Of a stretch of 16,171 nucleotides of DNA, positions 6,920 through 15,485 are shown piece by piece. Source of the stretch: Stramenopiles sp. TOSAG23-6 (lineage: Eukaryota > Sar); NCBI GenBank assembly GCA_900128565.1, contig LT636096.1, positions 1 to 16,171 of the forward strand, written 5' to 3'. A program made the position numbers and the translations under genes. Below the pieces are notes generated by a model. That model ran no database searches and was not told the DNA's origin. It saw nothing but the letters and a program-made list of their open reading frames with translations. Positions within the stretch are counted from its first letter, which is position 1, and each line of letters begins with the position of its first letter.

Positions 6920-8455
6920 TTATCTTTTGTAGTACCGTAGAAGCAAACCAGTACCAGCAATCGAAGCTATAAATAATGGGGAAACTACCATACGCTTTGA
7001 TTTATAAGCAATGAGTGTTCTAACTACTATTGTTTCTCCTTCAAAAACAGCTGCCATAAGGGCTGTTAAGCCAAGATTAGTTTTCTTGTTAACATTAATT
7101 CCATCTGCTTTGATAAGTTGTTCAACTATTCCCACATACCCATTCTGTGAAGCAACATACAATGGAGTATATTCGCCTGCTGCAGTCTGATTGACATTAG
7201 CACCAGCATCAATAAGTAGTTTGACTATTCCAGCATGACCATTCTGTGAAGCAACATACAATGGGGTAGCTCCGTCTTCATCAGCCTGATTTACATCAGC
7301 ACGAGCAGCAATAAGTTTTTCAACTACTCCTTCATAACCATTCTCCGAAGCAACATACAATGCAGTATATCCGTAGTTATCAACCAGATTGACATCAGCA
7401 CCAGAAGTAATAAGGTTTTCAACTATTCCTGCGTGACCCTTCCATGAAGCAACACGTACTGGGGTAGATCCATTATTCCTCGCCAGGTTTACATCAGCAC
7501 CAGAAGTAATAAGTTGAGCAACTACGTTTTCATAACCTCTCAGAGAAGCAATAAACAATGGGGAAGTTTTGTGAATATCAACCTGATTGACATAAGCACC
7601 AGCAGCGATAAGTTGTTCAACTACTGCTTCATGGCGTCTCTCCGAAGCAGCATACAATGCGGTATTTCCGCCGTTGTTATCAGCCAGATTGACATCTGCT
7701 TTTGCGTCGATAAGTTTTTGAACTACTTCTAAATGACCAAGTCTAGCAGCCATAATAAGTGCCGTTTGTCCATAACGAACCTCATCAACATCAGCTCCAA
7801 TCGCAAGCAATACTTGAACCATTATTACATCATTTCTTCGCGCAGCATCACAAAGTGGGAAATTATTCATTTCAACAGGAAGTAGATTCCCCAAGTTGTT
7901 GTTTACAACATACTCAGTGAATCCTTCGTTCCTTTCCTGCAGTGATATATTTTTCCAAGCCTCAGCTCTTTTTTTCTTCTCCGTGTATTTTTTAAATTCG
8001 AGAATAAGTGCTTCTCGGACATGTACACCAGAATCAATTTGGTGTTTCAAAGCTGTCTGCAATGGCCTCGAATTCAGTATTTCTGGGGTAAAGTCAGAGA
8101 CCAATTGCCAAGGATTTTCTGTGTCCATTATTTTGGCACTTTTGACAACACTTTGAAAAGACTTGACTGACCAAGGATTTCCCAATTTTGCAAAGTGAAG
8201 AATATGAGAAATAATGTACTTTTCACCATAAATACGATTAGGATTAGGAATCTCCTTAGCGTTCAGCAATGACAGTGAAAGAGCCATGCGCTTCTTGAAG
8301 TTACTCTTGTAGTAATCATCAAATTGGTTTTTAAGCTCTTGCCATTTTGATTTCAGTGTTTCATCCAAACTTTCAGTACCTACACGTAGATTGTTCGCAG
8401 CATGCAATGATACAATTAAGCATATCAAGATAGATAAAATGAGGAGAATCTTCAT
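6920..8455 (-). CDS. Secreted/endomembrane ankyrin-repeat protein
   Basis: This is a 511-aa protein in the unique spacer. The first ATG in frame is at 8455-8453. The frame runs a little further up through a TTG at 8482 to a stop at 8512-8510, but has no earlier ATG. The start is also supported by the signal peptide it gives: MKILLILSILICLIVSLHA (1-19). Residues 25-195 form a charged, mostly helical domain I do not recognise (KSKWQELKNQFDDYYK at 35-50; LGNPWSVKSF at 91-100). About nine ankyrin repeats follow (198-485), with standard TPLYVASQNGH and ADVN turns. A hydrophobic segment (about 489-506) precedes the end LLLRYYKR and may be a C-terminal anchor. Ankyrin repeats bind other proteins and are usually cytosolic, so a signal peptide is notable. 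It could be a secreted effector-like or ER-lumen protein. The partner is unknown. Confidence 0.85.
   Translation of the reverse strand: MKILLILSILICLIVSLHAANNLRVGTESLDETLKSKWQELKNQFDDYYKSNFKKRMALSLSLLNAKEIPNPNRIYGEKYIISHILHFAKLGNPWSVKSFQSVVKSAKIMDTENPWQLVSDFTPEILNSRPLQTALKHQIDSGVHVREALILEFKKYTEKKKRAEAWKNISLQERNEGFTEYVVNNNLGNLLPVEMNNFPLCDAARRNDVIMVQVLLAIGADVDEVRYGQTALIMAARLGHLEVVQKLIDAKADVNLADNNGGNTALYAASERRHEAVVEQLIAAGAYVNQVDIHKTSPLFIASLRGYENVVAQLITSGADVNLARNNGSTPVRVASWKGHAGIVENLITSGADVNLVDNYGYTALYVASENGYEGVVEKLIAARADVNQADEDGATPLYVASQNGHAGIVKLLIDAGANVNQTAAGEYTPLYVASQNGYVGIVEQLIKADGINVNKKTNLGLTALMAAVFEGETIVVRTLIAYKSKRMVVSPLFIASIAGTGLLLRYYKR
7001..7864 (-). repeat. 99-bp-period internal repeats encoding ankyrin units
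   Basis: The ankyrin-coding DNA repeats with a 99-bp (33-codon) period. For example CATTCTGTGAAGCAACATAC begins at 7141 and again at 7240. Several central units share near-identical DNA as well as protein, which points to fairly recent unit duplication or conversion, while the first and last units are more diverged. Such tracts can collapse in assembly, so the true unit number may differ. Confidence 0.8.
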
Positions 8456-8724
8456 TGGTTTAAAACTCTTAGTATTAAACAAAGGTATTGAAGTACCTAC
8501 TGTATAGGCCTATAGTTGACTTGGTATAGTATACAGAGCCGCTGCATCTGCAGACTGCGGTAGCAAAATTTTAATGACACGTGCCGCATCATCGGACGTC
8601 CGCGTAGATTACATTATAATCGGCGGTATCTGTTGTATAATACTACACTCTAAGTAGCTTTAGTACATGTAGATTGGGGGTACCATTGCGAGCACATAAT
8701 TGTGAGTTTTGGAGAGTTTATATC
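8456..8724. promoter_or_regulatory. Divergent promoter region, ankyrin / Nudix genes
   Basis: These 269 bp separate two divergent ATGs. Perfect palindromes stand out: TATAGGCCTATA (8503-8514) and CGGACGTCCG (8593-8602, with a GACGTC core like bZIP/CRE sites). TATAAT-like stretches occur at 8615-8620 and 8637-8642. A start-stop mini-ORF ATGTAG lies at 8667-8672 upstream of the Nudix ATG and would be a minimal uORF if transcribed. I see no other gene here. Confidence 0.45.
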
Positions 8725-9195
8725 ATGACTATTTCCAAGTCAGCTGTCTATGTTTTGCTCCGTGGCTTACCGAAAGAAGCGTCTCAAGCTTTTTCACTCC
8801 TCGTGATGAAAAGAAATGGAGGTTGGGGGTCTGGACAATGGAGTCTTCCTTCTGGTCATGTAGAGCAAGGTGAATCTATAATAACTGCTGCCATTAGAGA
8901 AACTAGGGAAGAGATTGGAATAGAATTAAAACCAGAGAATTTGAAAGTTGTTCACTGCATGTACCGTCCAAGTGGTGATATTTCATACACTGACTTTTAC
9001 GTGGAAGCAAATAGTTGGTGTGGTCAACCAGAAAATAAAGAACCGTCAAAGTGTTCTGATATAGCCATAATAGATTACCCAAAACAAATACCTACAGATA
9101 CTCTTCCAAATGTAATTGCTGGCTTAAATCACTGTTTTAACCAAATCCCATTTGAAACAGAGGACATGTGGAAAGACTCAATACAACAAAAGTAG
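8725..9195 (+). CDS. Nudix hydrolase
   Basis: This 156-aa protein has a complete Nudix box at residues 44-66: G44, E50, R58-E59, E62-E63 and G65 (GHVEQGE, then RETREEIGI), matching G-x5-E-x7-REUxEExGU. The box binds the metal that hydrolyses a nucleoside diphosphate linked to a variable group. Upstream beta strands (SAVYVLL; FSLLVMKRN) and WSLPSGH are typical, and the C-terminal NKEPSKCSDIAIIDY resembles small single-domain Nudix enzymes common in bacteria. The substrate (oxidised dNTP, NADH, sugar nucleotide) cannot be read from sequence. The frame is open from a TTG at 8674, but ATG 8725 (A at -3) fits eukaryotic initiation and the usual length of about 150 aa. No signal peptide is seen, so it is probably cytosolic. 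It is divergent from the ankyrin gene and convergent with the right LPMO-like copy. Confidence 0.9.
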   Translation: MTISKSAVYVLLRGLPKEASQAFSLLVMKRNGGWGSGQWSLPSGHVEQGESIITAAIRETREEIGIELKPENLKVVHCMYRPSGDISYTDFYVEANSWCGQPENKEPSKCSDIAIIDYPKQIPTDTLPNVIAGLNHCFNQIPFETEDMWKDSIQQK

Positions 9196-9498
9196 ATTTG
9201 AATTATAAACGTTTTTTTAATTATAACTTCGATGTGTATAACCAACTACCTATCAAAACTTGCAAGTTTTTCAGGGTCTCCAAAATGAGCAAGCGCAAAG
9301 AGTCCAGAAATATGTGCACGAGCAGAATGACGCTCTTGCATCAAAGTATTTTTTTTTAATGGTACTCGTCCACGTGTGCCTCGATTAAAAAAAATAATGA
9401 ACATATATAGAAAATAGTATTTTTTCATAAAATCTGTTTTTATACTTAGTTACTCATGACATTCACTTAATTAGAAGTTAAAGCTTCTGCTATATTTC
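9196..9498. other. Convergent 3' region: Nudix gene and right LPMO-like copy, containing the right repeat boundary
   Basis: This stretch of 303 bp has AAACGTTT at 9207-9214, 12 nt past the Nudix stop, then T-rich sequence ending TTTTTCAG at 9267-9274, an exon-like fragment (next entry), and the arm boundary at 9332. Positions 9332-9498 mirror the left arm's LPMO 3' flank. I find no AATAAA for the Nudix gene. Confidence 0.5.
9275..9345 (+). pseudogene. Orphan exon-like fragment resembling S9A prolyl oligopeptidase N-terminus
   Basis: A 71-nt stretch is bounded by an acceptor-like TTTTTCAG and a donor-like GTATTT at 9346. It reads GLQNEQAQRVQKYVHEQNDA and then LASK. The pattern V-x2-YV-x2-QN-x5-YF matches the helix after the WLED motif in prolyl oligopeptidases (VEAQN in the animal enzymes). 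No WLED exon lies upstream, because the Nudix stop is only 79 bp away, and no catalytic region exists in the window, so it would be a relic or a misjoined piece. The last 14 nt lie inside the repeat arm. The minus strand over the same bases also reads smoothly (LFALAHFGDPEKLASF), so this could be a chance frame. Confidence 0.33.
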
Positions 9499-12400
9499 TC
9501 AAACGTATCCAGAAGTAACCCTTCGATCTTTCTCTGATGATGCATTCTCCAGGGTATCCCCTTTCGCTACAGCAACGCCCACCGACTGTCTTGGTTCTCG
9601 TGCTTGAGTGGGATCACCTTGGCTTTTGGCCACAGCTACACCCACTGACTGTCTTGACACACGTGATTTACGAGGGACCCCTTGGCTTTCAGAATTAACA
9701 GAATTAGCAGCAGTGCCAACATTTTGTTCCATATGTTCCATCCTATCTTCTCCTTGTTTGGTCTTCACACTTGGATCCTTCGATTTTTGTGACCACAAAT
9801 ACCACACAAGTATTGTAGTACCAGTTGCCAAGATGGAACCAACAATAATTAGTACAAGGGACCAAGGAAAACTGTTGTCAGAAGTATTATCATCAGAACT
9901 ATCATTTCGAAGACTTGAAACCTCACATCCATCACCAAAAATTCCATTGTCGTCAGTGAACCCATCAATGCATATAAATGCTGTACACGAACTGCCTCCT
10001 CCTGTCTTGGGCTCACAAGATGTACATTTTGCACCAGCTATATTATTTTCACACTTGGCACATGTCTGAGTATCTTCAACTCCTCCATCGCAGGATTTTC
10101 CATTCTTGTAAGTTCCTATTGGACAGTTGTATTTAGTTCCACCATTTCCACAAACACTACAACGAAGTGGAGGGTCCTCGGTACCACAGTCATTAAAGCT
10201 TATGGTATTTGGATACCATTTAAGTAGTTTATTTGGTCGTATATCATACTTGGTAAGCAAATCGCCAAACTCTTTAGAAGTTCCTTCCCACTCTTTATTG
10301 ATTGAAGCAAAACATTGAAAAGTTCCAGTATCCGTTGGACTATAACATTCATTATCACGGTACATGTTATTTATACTTATATATCCCCCACAACATAACC
10401 CTAAATCAGAATATTTATCAAGTTCTTTATATTCTGCTAGAGTCCAGCATCCACGTTTTTTTGGATTTTCATNAGCGTCACCTCTCCCTCCTGTTCTTCC
10501 AGCTTCATATTTGGCAAACCCAGGAGCCCCTGTTGTCGTCCCAAGGAAAGCTGGTTTCGATACCCCTTGTTTGCTTGGATCCCACCCAGTACAAGTAGAA
10601 CATGAAGCACTGCTGAGAAAGTTCTGTATAATTGGCTTGTCTCTCCAAAGTGTTTCAGTACTAGTTTGTCCACGTGCAGCGCTTGCAGTAATTGTAAAGA
10701 CAACTTGTGTAGTCATTTCTACAGGTGTACCGTTTCCAGGAATTATTTCATTATAGAAAAAACTTTTGCTAACCAAAATTCTCCTCATTTGATCTTGGTT
10801 GATTGTGATTGTTTCTCCTTCAACATAACCAGTACCAAAGTCAACGATAACAGCGGACAAGATTCCCTCTTTCCTCACGGCCTCGGCACCGACAGATTGA
10901 AATGTCAAGTTGAAAGACATACCAACACCATTCTTACCATTGTAGGTAGTCATGTCACAACTAACACTACCAACACAAATAGGTTTATACGTCAAAGTAT
11001 CAACAAAATTTTTGGCTTCTCCTGTATTGGTTGTTATTGTAAGGTGATCAGGTAAGAGCCATTCTCTAGTATTAATACCACTTGTGATGCTTTTTGAGCA
11101 GACACCCCAGTTTCGAGAAGGAACAGTAGAATCCATCAAATCTTTCTCTAGTCTATTAGGATCGCACTTGCACACAAGCTTCCCTGATCCATACCCATCC
11201 TTGGTTGGTAATAATTTACAATAGTTATCACTAGTCACTTCAATTAAGGATCCTTCTTCAGCACTGCCCCATTGTAGAGTCCATTCTTTTGCACATTGAC
11301 AATTTTCCACAATCCCATTTGTAAAGGGAAGATATTTGGCCTTTGCAAGTTCACGAGCATTTTGTCTGCGCTGTTCTAACAATGCTATGTCACCTCTGTT
11401 TGAAAAGTATCCCTCTATACATGTCACTTCCGTAATATCTCTCGGATACAATCCTGTACACTTAGTTGATGCAGCAAAAAGAAGTTGCGCACAAGGTTCA
11501 ATTTTACCCTTTACATCTATAAAGTAATTTGGGCGGGGTACAGAACATCTCCATCGATTATAAGGAGGTTCTGTAGTACCTAAGTCATCGCAAAGTGACC
11601 CACGTTTCAAGCAACCTTCATCAATAGCACAGCGTAGCTCTAGCCCTGCTTCAGTGACAACTTCATGGCGAAGTTCAGACATACCTGGAGCAATTTCTTC
11701 GTCAATAATTTCAACATCTGCACAACCAATAAACAAACCATTCTCCTCATGGCTTAACCATGCCCATTGTATAACAGCTGGGCCCGTTTTATTTCGTGGA
11801 AGTGGTACAGTCAGAGTGTATCTTCCAGTTTTTTCCATGCCAATACTAAAATAGTCATTAGACCAACTCATGTCTCCGTCAAAAAGGCCTTTTCTGATAC
11901 CGAGACCATTTCTTTCTCTTTCATCAGCTAATTCATATTTGACATCAGTTAAAACATTATCATTAAAGCTTTTATCATCTTCATTGAGGTAATTAATAGC
12001 TACTCTAACGCCTGAACCCCACTGGGGCTCATGTTGGTGATCGTTTATCCTTGTGACTTCAAAGACAATGTCTATATATGAGGCATATTTAACATAGGAA
12101 ACTTCTGGGTCTTCTAATTGCAAACCTGTTCTATTCTGAAGATTGTAAGTGGCAACTTTGTGTTCTGTATTTACCCCAGTGTCCTTATTTGCTTCACCGC
12201 CACATGTATTCAGGGCTTCTCTTAGTCTTTGGCTGTTGGAAACAGTAACATCTATGGGTAGTTTTCTGCCCAAAGACTGGTGGCCCCACGTTGTGTAAGA
12301 TCTTCCAGGTATATTCATGCAGCCAAAGGCCACGCATTCAGACCAAGCTACGTTTGTCATTACATTGCCATCTTTGTCGAAACAAGCTCCATCTGACCAC

Positions 12401-12573
12401 TTTGGTAAGTTCTTACCTCGTGGGTCGTGTATAGGAAAGAGCATGCAACAATCTGGGTCACTGGGAGGACAGAGAGTACCCATACCAATTCTTGGCACAG
12501 GCTGGTATAAGCGACCATGTGAATATACCATAGAATATAGTTGGACTAACACAAGAATTACGAGTAGATTCAT
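9499..12573 (-). CDS. Membrane-anchored LPMO-like protein (right copy)
   Basis: This copy has the same 1024-residue translation as 3599-6673, including the unresolved residue 701, and is transcribed toward the spacer. It converges with the Nudix gene rather than the ankyrin gene, so only its 3' neighbour differs from the left copy. Shared features are the 18-residue signal peptide, mature N-terminal His, transmembrane helix at about 904-926 and the duplicated RQSVGVAVAK tail. Whether it is a second gene or the same locus printed twice cannot be decided here. Confidence 0.65.
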   Translation of the reverse strand: MNLLVILVLVQLYSMVYSHGRLYQPVPRIGMGTLCPPSDPDCCMLFPIHDPRGKNLPKWSDGACFDKDGNVMTNVAWSECVAFGCMNIPGRSYTTWGHQSLGRKLPIDVTVSNSQRLREALNTCGGEANKDTGVNTEHKVATYNLQNRTGLQLEDPEVSYVKYASYIDIVFEVTRINDHQHEPQWGSGVRVAINYLNEDDKSFNDNVLTDVKYELADERERNGLGIRKGLFDGDMSWSNDYFSIGMEKTGRYTLTVPLPRNKTGPAVIQWAWLSHEENGLFIGCADVEIIDEEIAPGMSELRHEVVTEAGLELRCAIDEGCLKRGSLCDDLGTTEPPYNRWRCSVPRPNYFIDVKGKIEPCAQLLFAASTKCTGLYPRDITEVTCIEGYFSNRGDIALLEQRRQNARELAKAKYLPFTNGIVENCQCAKEWTLQWGSAEEGSLIEVTSDNYCKLLPTKDGYGSGKLVCKCDPNRLEKDLMDSTVPSRNWGVCSKSITSGINTREWLLPDHLTITTNTGEAKNFVDTLTYKPICVGSVSCDMTTYNGKNGVGMSFNLTFQSVGAEAVRKEGILSAVIVDFGTGYVEGETITINQDQMRRILVSKSFFYNEIIPGNGTPVEMTTQVVFTITASAARGQTSTETLWRDKPIIQNFLSSASCSTCTGWDPSKQGVSKPAFLGTTTGAPGFAKYEAGRTGGRGDAXENPKKRGCWTLAEYKELDKYSDLGLCCGGYISINNMYRDNECYSPTDTGTFQCFASINKEWEGTSKEFGDLLTKYDIRPNKLLKWYPNTISFNDCGTEDPPLRCSVCGNGGTKYNCPIGTYKNGKSCDGGVEDTQTCAKCENNIAGAKCTSCEPKTGGGSSCTAFICIDGFTDDNGIFGDGCEVSSLRNDSSDDNTSDNSFPWSLVLIIVGSILATGTTILVWYLWSQKSKDPSVKTKQGEDRMEHMEQNVGTAANSVNSESQGVPRKSRVSRQSVGVAVAKSQGDPTQAREPRQSVGVAVAKGDTLENASSEKDRRVTSGYV
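9562..9687 (-). repeat. 63-bp tandem duplication in LPMO-like tail (right)
   Basis: This is the mirror of 6485-6610: two 63-bp units, each ending in codons for RQSVGVAVAK. Confidence 0.85.
10473..10473. other. Ambiguous base N (right)
   Basis: This N is the exact mirror of 5699 (5699 + 10473 = 16172). Two independently sequenced repeat arms would not be expected to share a no-call at the same base, so it argues that a single consensus was used for both. Confidence 0.99.
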
Positions 12574-12740
12574 GATGAGTTAAAATTCACAATCTCGTGA
12601 GATTAGAAGGAAGATCTATACAAATATTGATGATTTTAGAGAATGAAATTTTATTGTCTTTTTTGTCTAAAGTTTAAAAGTTAAACGTTTGTCTTTTTTT
12701 TGGCTCCTGTAAAATAAACGTTTGAAAAAAATCTTGAAAT
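12574..12740. other. Short intergenic gap between LPMO-like and STPGR genes (right)
   Basis: This is the mirror of 3432-3598, with the paired CAAACGTTTA motifs (as TAAACGTTTG on the plus strand) and the poly(A) signal. No extra gene is present. Confidence 0.5.
12650..12655 (-). terminator. AATAAA polyadenylation signal, STPGR gene (right)
   Basis: TTTATT on the plus strand, 86 nt past the right STPGR stop, is the mirror of the signal at 3517-3522. Confidence 0.45.
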
Positions 12741-15188
12741 TCAAGAAGTACCGGGTATCGGAATATTTCTCTCTGCGACCCATAAAACAAAAAGGTTAAA
12801 TAATCCCTTACCGATACATTTTCTATCGACAAAAGCAAATGCAGCTTCTGCTTCATCATCATCTAAATGGATTCTTAAAATATGAAGATACGCACAAAAT
12901 TCTGAAAAAGTAATTGTTCTGTCTTCATCATCACCAATACTATTTCTGCTAAATTTGAACCAAAGTTTGCTAAAATAGAAAATATTTCTTATCAAGCATG
13001 AAAAATCATTTCGAGTTATTATTTCTTCATGCTCATCTATTTCTTTTGTTTTCTTGTGACTTGAAAGATATTTGAATGCACGTTTGTAAGCTAACTTTTC
13101 ATTTAATAAAGGCCAATAATTTGAAACAACTTTATGAATATCCCATACATTGCAATTATTTTCATTTTGACTTGTACATAATTTCCATAAATCATCAATT
13201 ATTGTTACTTTTTCATTTACCTGAGTATTAAGTATTTTCACACGCTTACCTCTAATAAGATCCTTTATGACATATTCAAGTTTGTCATATTCATTTCCTT
13301 TCATTTCTAAAATATCAATCTTTTTCTTAGACTTTTGCTTACTCTTTTGTTTTCGTCTTGCAGCTGCAGCTGCTGCATTACTTGACAAATTTTCTACGAC
13401 ACTGACACTTCTTTTATGAAATATGGATAGAGATGGACGCGTCGCTCGGCCTGTTTTTTTTCGTGTTTTATCAAATAATATCGAAAATGCTTCAAAACTA
13501 AATTTATCGTTTTCATGTCCGGCCTCTTTAGAAGCATTCACTAAATCTTCTTTTTTTATACCAGCTATTGTCATTTGAGCTCTTGGAGATTGAGTATTTT
13601 TATCAAATTGTTTTGAGTTTTGAGAACACCTTTGTCTCCTCCGCTGTTTATCCTTTTCAATTTTTCTCATTTGAAAAGGTCTCAAATGATTCTGTTGTGC
13701 CATGTTAAAAGACTTTTTCATTGATATTGAAGATTTTGTAGAGTATGCCGCAGGCCCTGGAGAGTACAATGTACCTATAGTCTTATCTCCAGCAGCAGCC
13801 ATAGCCTCAAGAAGATTTGGTCTTTTCGCACAACCCCATGTACTTTTGAATCGACCAGATGATTCTATCTTTGGTGTAAATGTTCTTGTCTCAAAGGTAG
13901 ATGGAATTCGATATTGACCCGGACCTGGGCTTGTGGCTGATCCTAATAATGGGGCAAATTTAGTTGATCGCTGTGGACAATGAGCAGTTACAGGTCTACT
14001 TTTTGGCAATTTAAATCCTGGTGTGGAGTTCAAATGTTCCTTTTCTATTTTTGATATAGTATGTGCAAACCGATATGAAGGGGAGTGTCCAATTTGACCA
14101 TATTTAGCATCTGCGTAATGACCAGGGCCTGGGTATAAAACAGTCGAATCTCTATCCACGGCATGTTTCCGTTTACTTTCACCAAAAGATTGTTTTTTTA
14201 CAGAAAAATGTTTTTTATCTTTACAGTGTTTTATACCAAGTAAATCATCATACGTGCCTGGTCCAATGATGATTGAGGTTGAACTACGAACATCTGGAAA
14301 ACGCGAATTCTTAAAATTCATTTTACTATGTGCACGACTATTTTCCAAATTATCTTGTTTCTGTATGATCCAATCCTCTACGGTATATATAGCTGACTTA
14401 TCCAAGGTGTACGTAGAAGGATTAGGTTGTTTGGTAGGACGACATTTTTGAAGAATACACCTGGATAAATTTGTTGGATTTGAATAATTCGATATTTCTT
14501 GAGTTTTATTTTTTTCTTGCTTTTGATTTAGACTTTTGGGACTACTATTTATATCCTCTTTTGAAAAATTATTGTATGTCGATGTTCTATTAGGGGTAGT
14601 GTTCGATGTTCTATCAAGTTGTCTGTCCATGACTATTCCTTTTTCGTGAAAGTAATTTAATACTTCCGCTGCTGCTTTTTGAGGATTCCAATCTGTTGGT
14701 GTCGGTGGAAGGTCACAATCTATATCTTCCTGGCTGATATTGAGACCTAAACCTCTGAGTTCACTTAGTTTTGGTATGTCGTAATCTATGGATTGCTTTG
14801 CTGTTCCATACGGAGAAAGAGATTTTGAGAAATCCATTTTTGGCACGTACGGTTTTTCTATCTTTTGTAGCTCTTTATTCGATTTCGGAGAAAGGGCAAG
14901 AGATTCATTCAAGTCTAATTGTTTGTTCGTTGAGTAATTTGCTATGATATTATTTGAATCTGTGTGGACAGCTTTACATATAGGACGACGAGAAAGAATA
15001 CAGTTTGCAGAATTTCTAGTGGTTCGACCAAAAGTCGAATCATGCATACTACAGTCCCCACGCAGACGAATTTTTTTTCTAGAACTCGCCTGTGCTGCCC
15101 TTTGAAATGATGAAAATATTTCATAGGAACCTGGTCCAGGTTCACCATAATCCGGAGATGATTTTAATCGCTCTGTTGTATATAACAT
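12741..15188 (-). CDS. STPGR protein with EF-hand-like C-terminus (right copy)
   Basis: The 815-residue translation is identical to 984-3431: five PG-rich repeat cores between residues 17 and 482, and degenerate EF-hand loops near 752-763 and 788-799. The ATG is at 15188-15186 and the TGA at 12743-12741. It is divergent from the right RMC1-like fragment and shares strand with the LPMO-like gene, as in the left arm. No difference from the left copy was found, so nothing suggests separate function. Confidence 0.82.
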   Translation of the reverse strand: MLYTTERLKSSPDYGEPGPGSYEIFSSFQRAAQASSRKKIRLRGDCSMHDSTFGRTTRNSANCILSRRPICKAVHTDSNNIIANYSTNKQLDLNESLALSPKSNKELQKIEKPYVPKMDFSKSLSPYGTAKQSIDYDIPKLSELRGLGLNISQEDIDCDLPPTPTDWNPQKAAAEVLNYFHEKGIVMDRQLDRTSNTTPNRTSTYNNFSKEDINSSPKSLNQKQEKNKTQEISNYSNPTNLSRCILQKCRPTKQPNPSTYTLDKSAIYTVEDWIIQKQDNLENSRAHSKMNFKNSRFPDVRSSTSIIIGPGTYDDLLGIKHCKDKKHFSVKKQSFGESKRKHAVDRDSTVLYPGPGHYADAKYGQIGHSPSYRFAHTISKIEKEHLNSTPGFKLPKSRPVTAHCPQRSTKFAPLLGSATSPGPGQYRIPSTFETRTFTPKIESSGRFKSTWGCAKRPNLLEAMAAAGDKTIGTLYSPGPAAYSTKSSISMKKSFNMAQQNHLRPFQMRKIEKDKQRRRQRCSQNSKQFDKNTQSPRAQMTIAGIKKEDLVNASKEAGHENDKFSFEAFSILFDKTRKKTGRATRPSLSIFHKRSVSVVENLSSNAAAAAARRKQKSKQKSKKKIDILEMKGNEYDKLEYVIKDLIRGKRVKILNTQVNEKVTIIDDLWKLCTSQNENNCNVWDIHKVVSNYWPLLNEKLAYKRAFKYLSSHKKTKEIDEHEEIITRNDFSCLIRNIFYFSKLWFKFSRNSIGDDEDRTITFSEFCAYLHILRIHLDDDEAEAAFAFVDRKCIGKGLFNLFVLWVAERNIPIPGTS

Positions 15189-15192
15189 TGCT

Positions 15193-15228
15193 CTAGAGTT
15201 TTGTTTGTTTACAACAAAAACACTCTAG
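15193..15228. repeat. Inverted repeat abutting the STPGR start codon (right)
   Basis: CTAGAGT (15193-15199) and ACTCTAG (15222-15228) mirror the element at 944-979. Confidence 0.45.
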
Positions 15229-15334
15229 CTAGATACAAAAATCTTTCAAATAATATGTGTGAATCATGAAACTGTCAAGGTCTAAATCAAAAAGTTTGAT
15301 TGACACGACACCAAAAACACAAACCTGCGCGCGT

Positions 15335-15412
15335 TCATTTCATTTTTTTTTGGTCGCTCTCTTCGTATTCGTCTCTCTCGACCCTGAAGAGATATTTATA
15401 ACTTTTAGTCAT
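15335..15412 (-). CDS. Short ORF / candidate uORF upstream of the STPGR gene (right)
   Basis: This is the mirror of the 25-codon charged ORF at 760-837. It carries the same doubt: no family, no evidence of translation. Confidence 0.2.
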   Translation of the reverse strand: MTKSYKYLFRVERDEYEESDQKKMK

Positions 15413-15485
15413 TTTGAACTTCTTGAATCTTGATACTTAAATGCAAACCTCTTATATTCTTTGATGTATATATGTTTTTTTATCG

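Larger units (their letters stand above)
15189..15485. promoter_or_regulatory. Divergent intergenic region, STPGR / RMC1-like gene (right)
   Basis: This is the mirror of 687-983, with the TATA-like element at 15392-15400 and the GC-rich GCGCGCGT near 15327-15334. It would serve the minus-strand STPGR copy and the plus-strand RMC1-like fragment. Confidence 0.5.

Noticed and set aside
7001-7864. CRISPR-like array from 99-bp periodic repeats
   Set aside because: The period is exactly 33 codons and the reading frame encodes ankyrin units; there is no repeat/spacer alternation.
8456-8482. Longer ankyrin protein starting at 8482
   Set aside because: The codon at 8482-8480 is TTG, not ATG. The first in-frame ATG is 8455 and it directly begins a signal peptide.
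8674-8724. Longer Nudix protein starting at 8674
   Set aside because: The codon is TTG, a bacterial-type start that is unlikely in a eukaryote. ATG 8725 gives a normal family length.
9246-9428. 60-codon minus-strand ORF across the right boundary
   Set aside because: Its first half is low-complexity arm flank (FIIFFN). The second half is antiparallel to the protease-like fragment, and I recognise no family.
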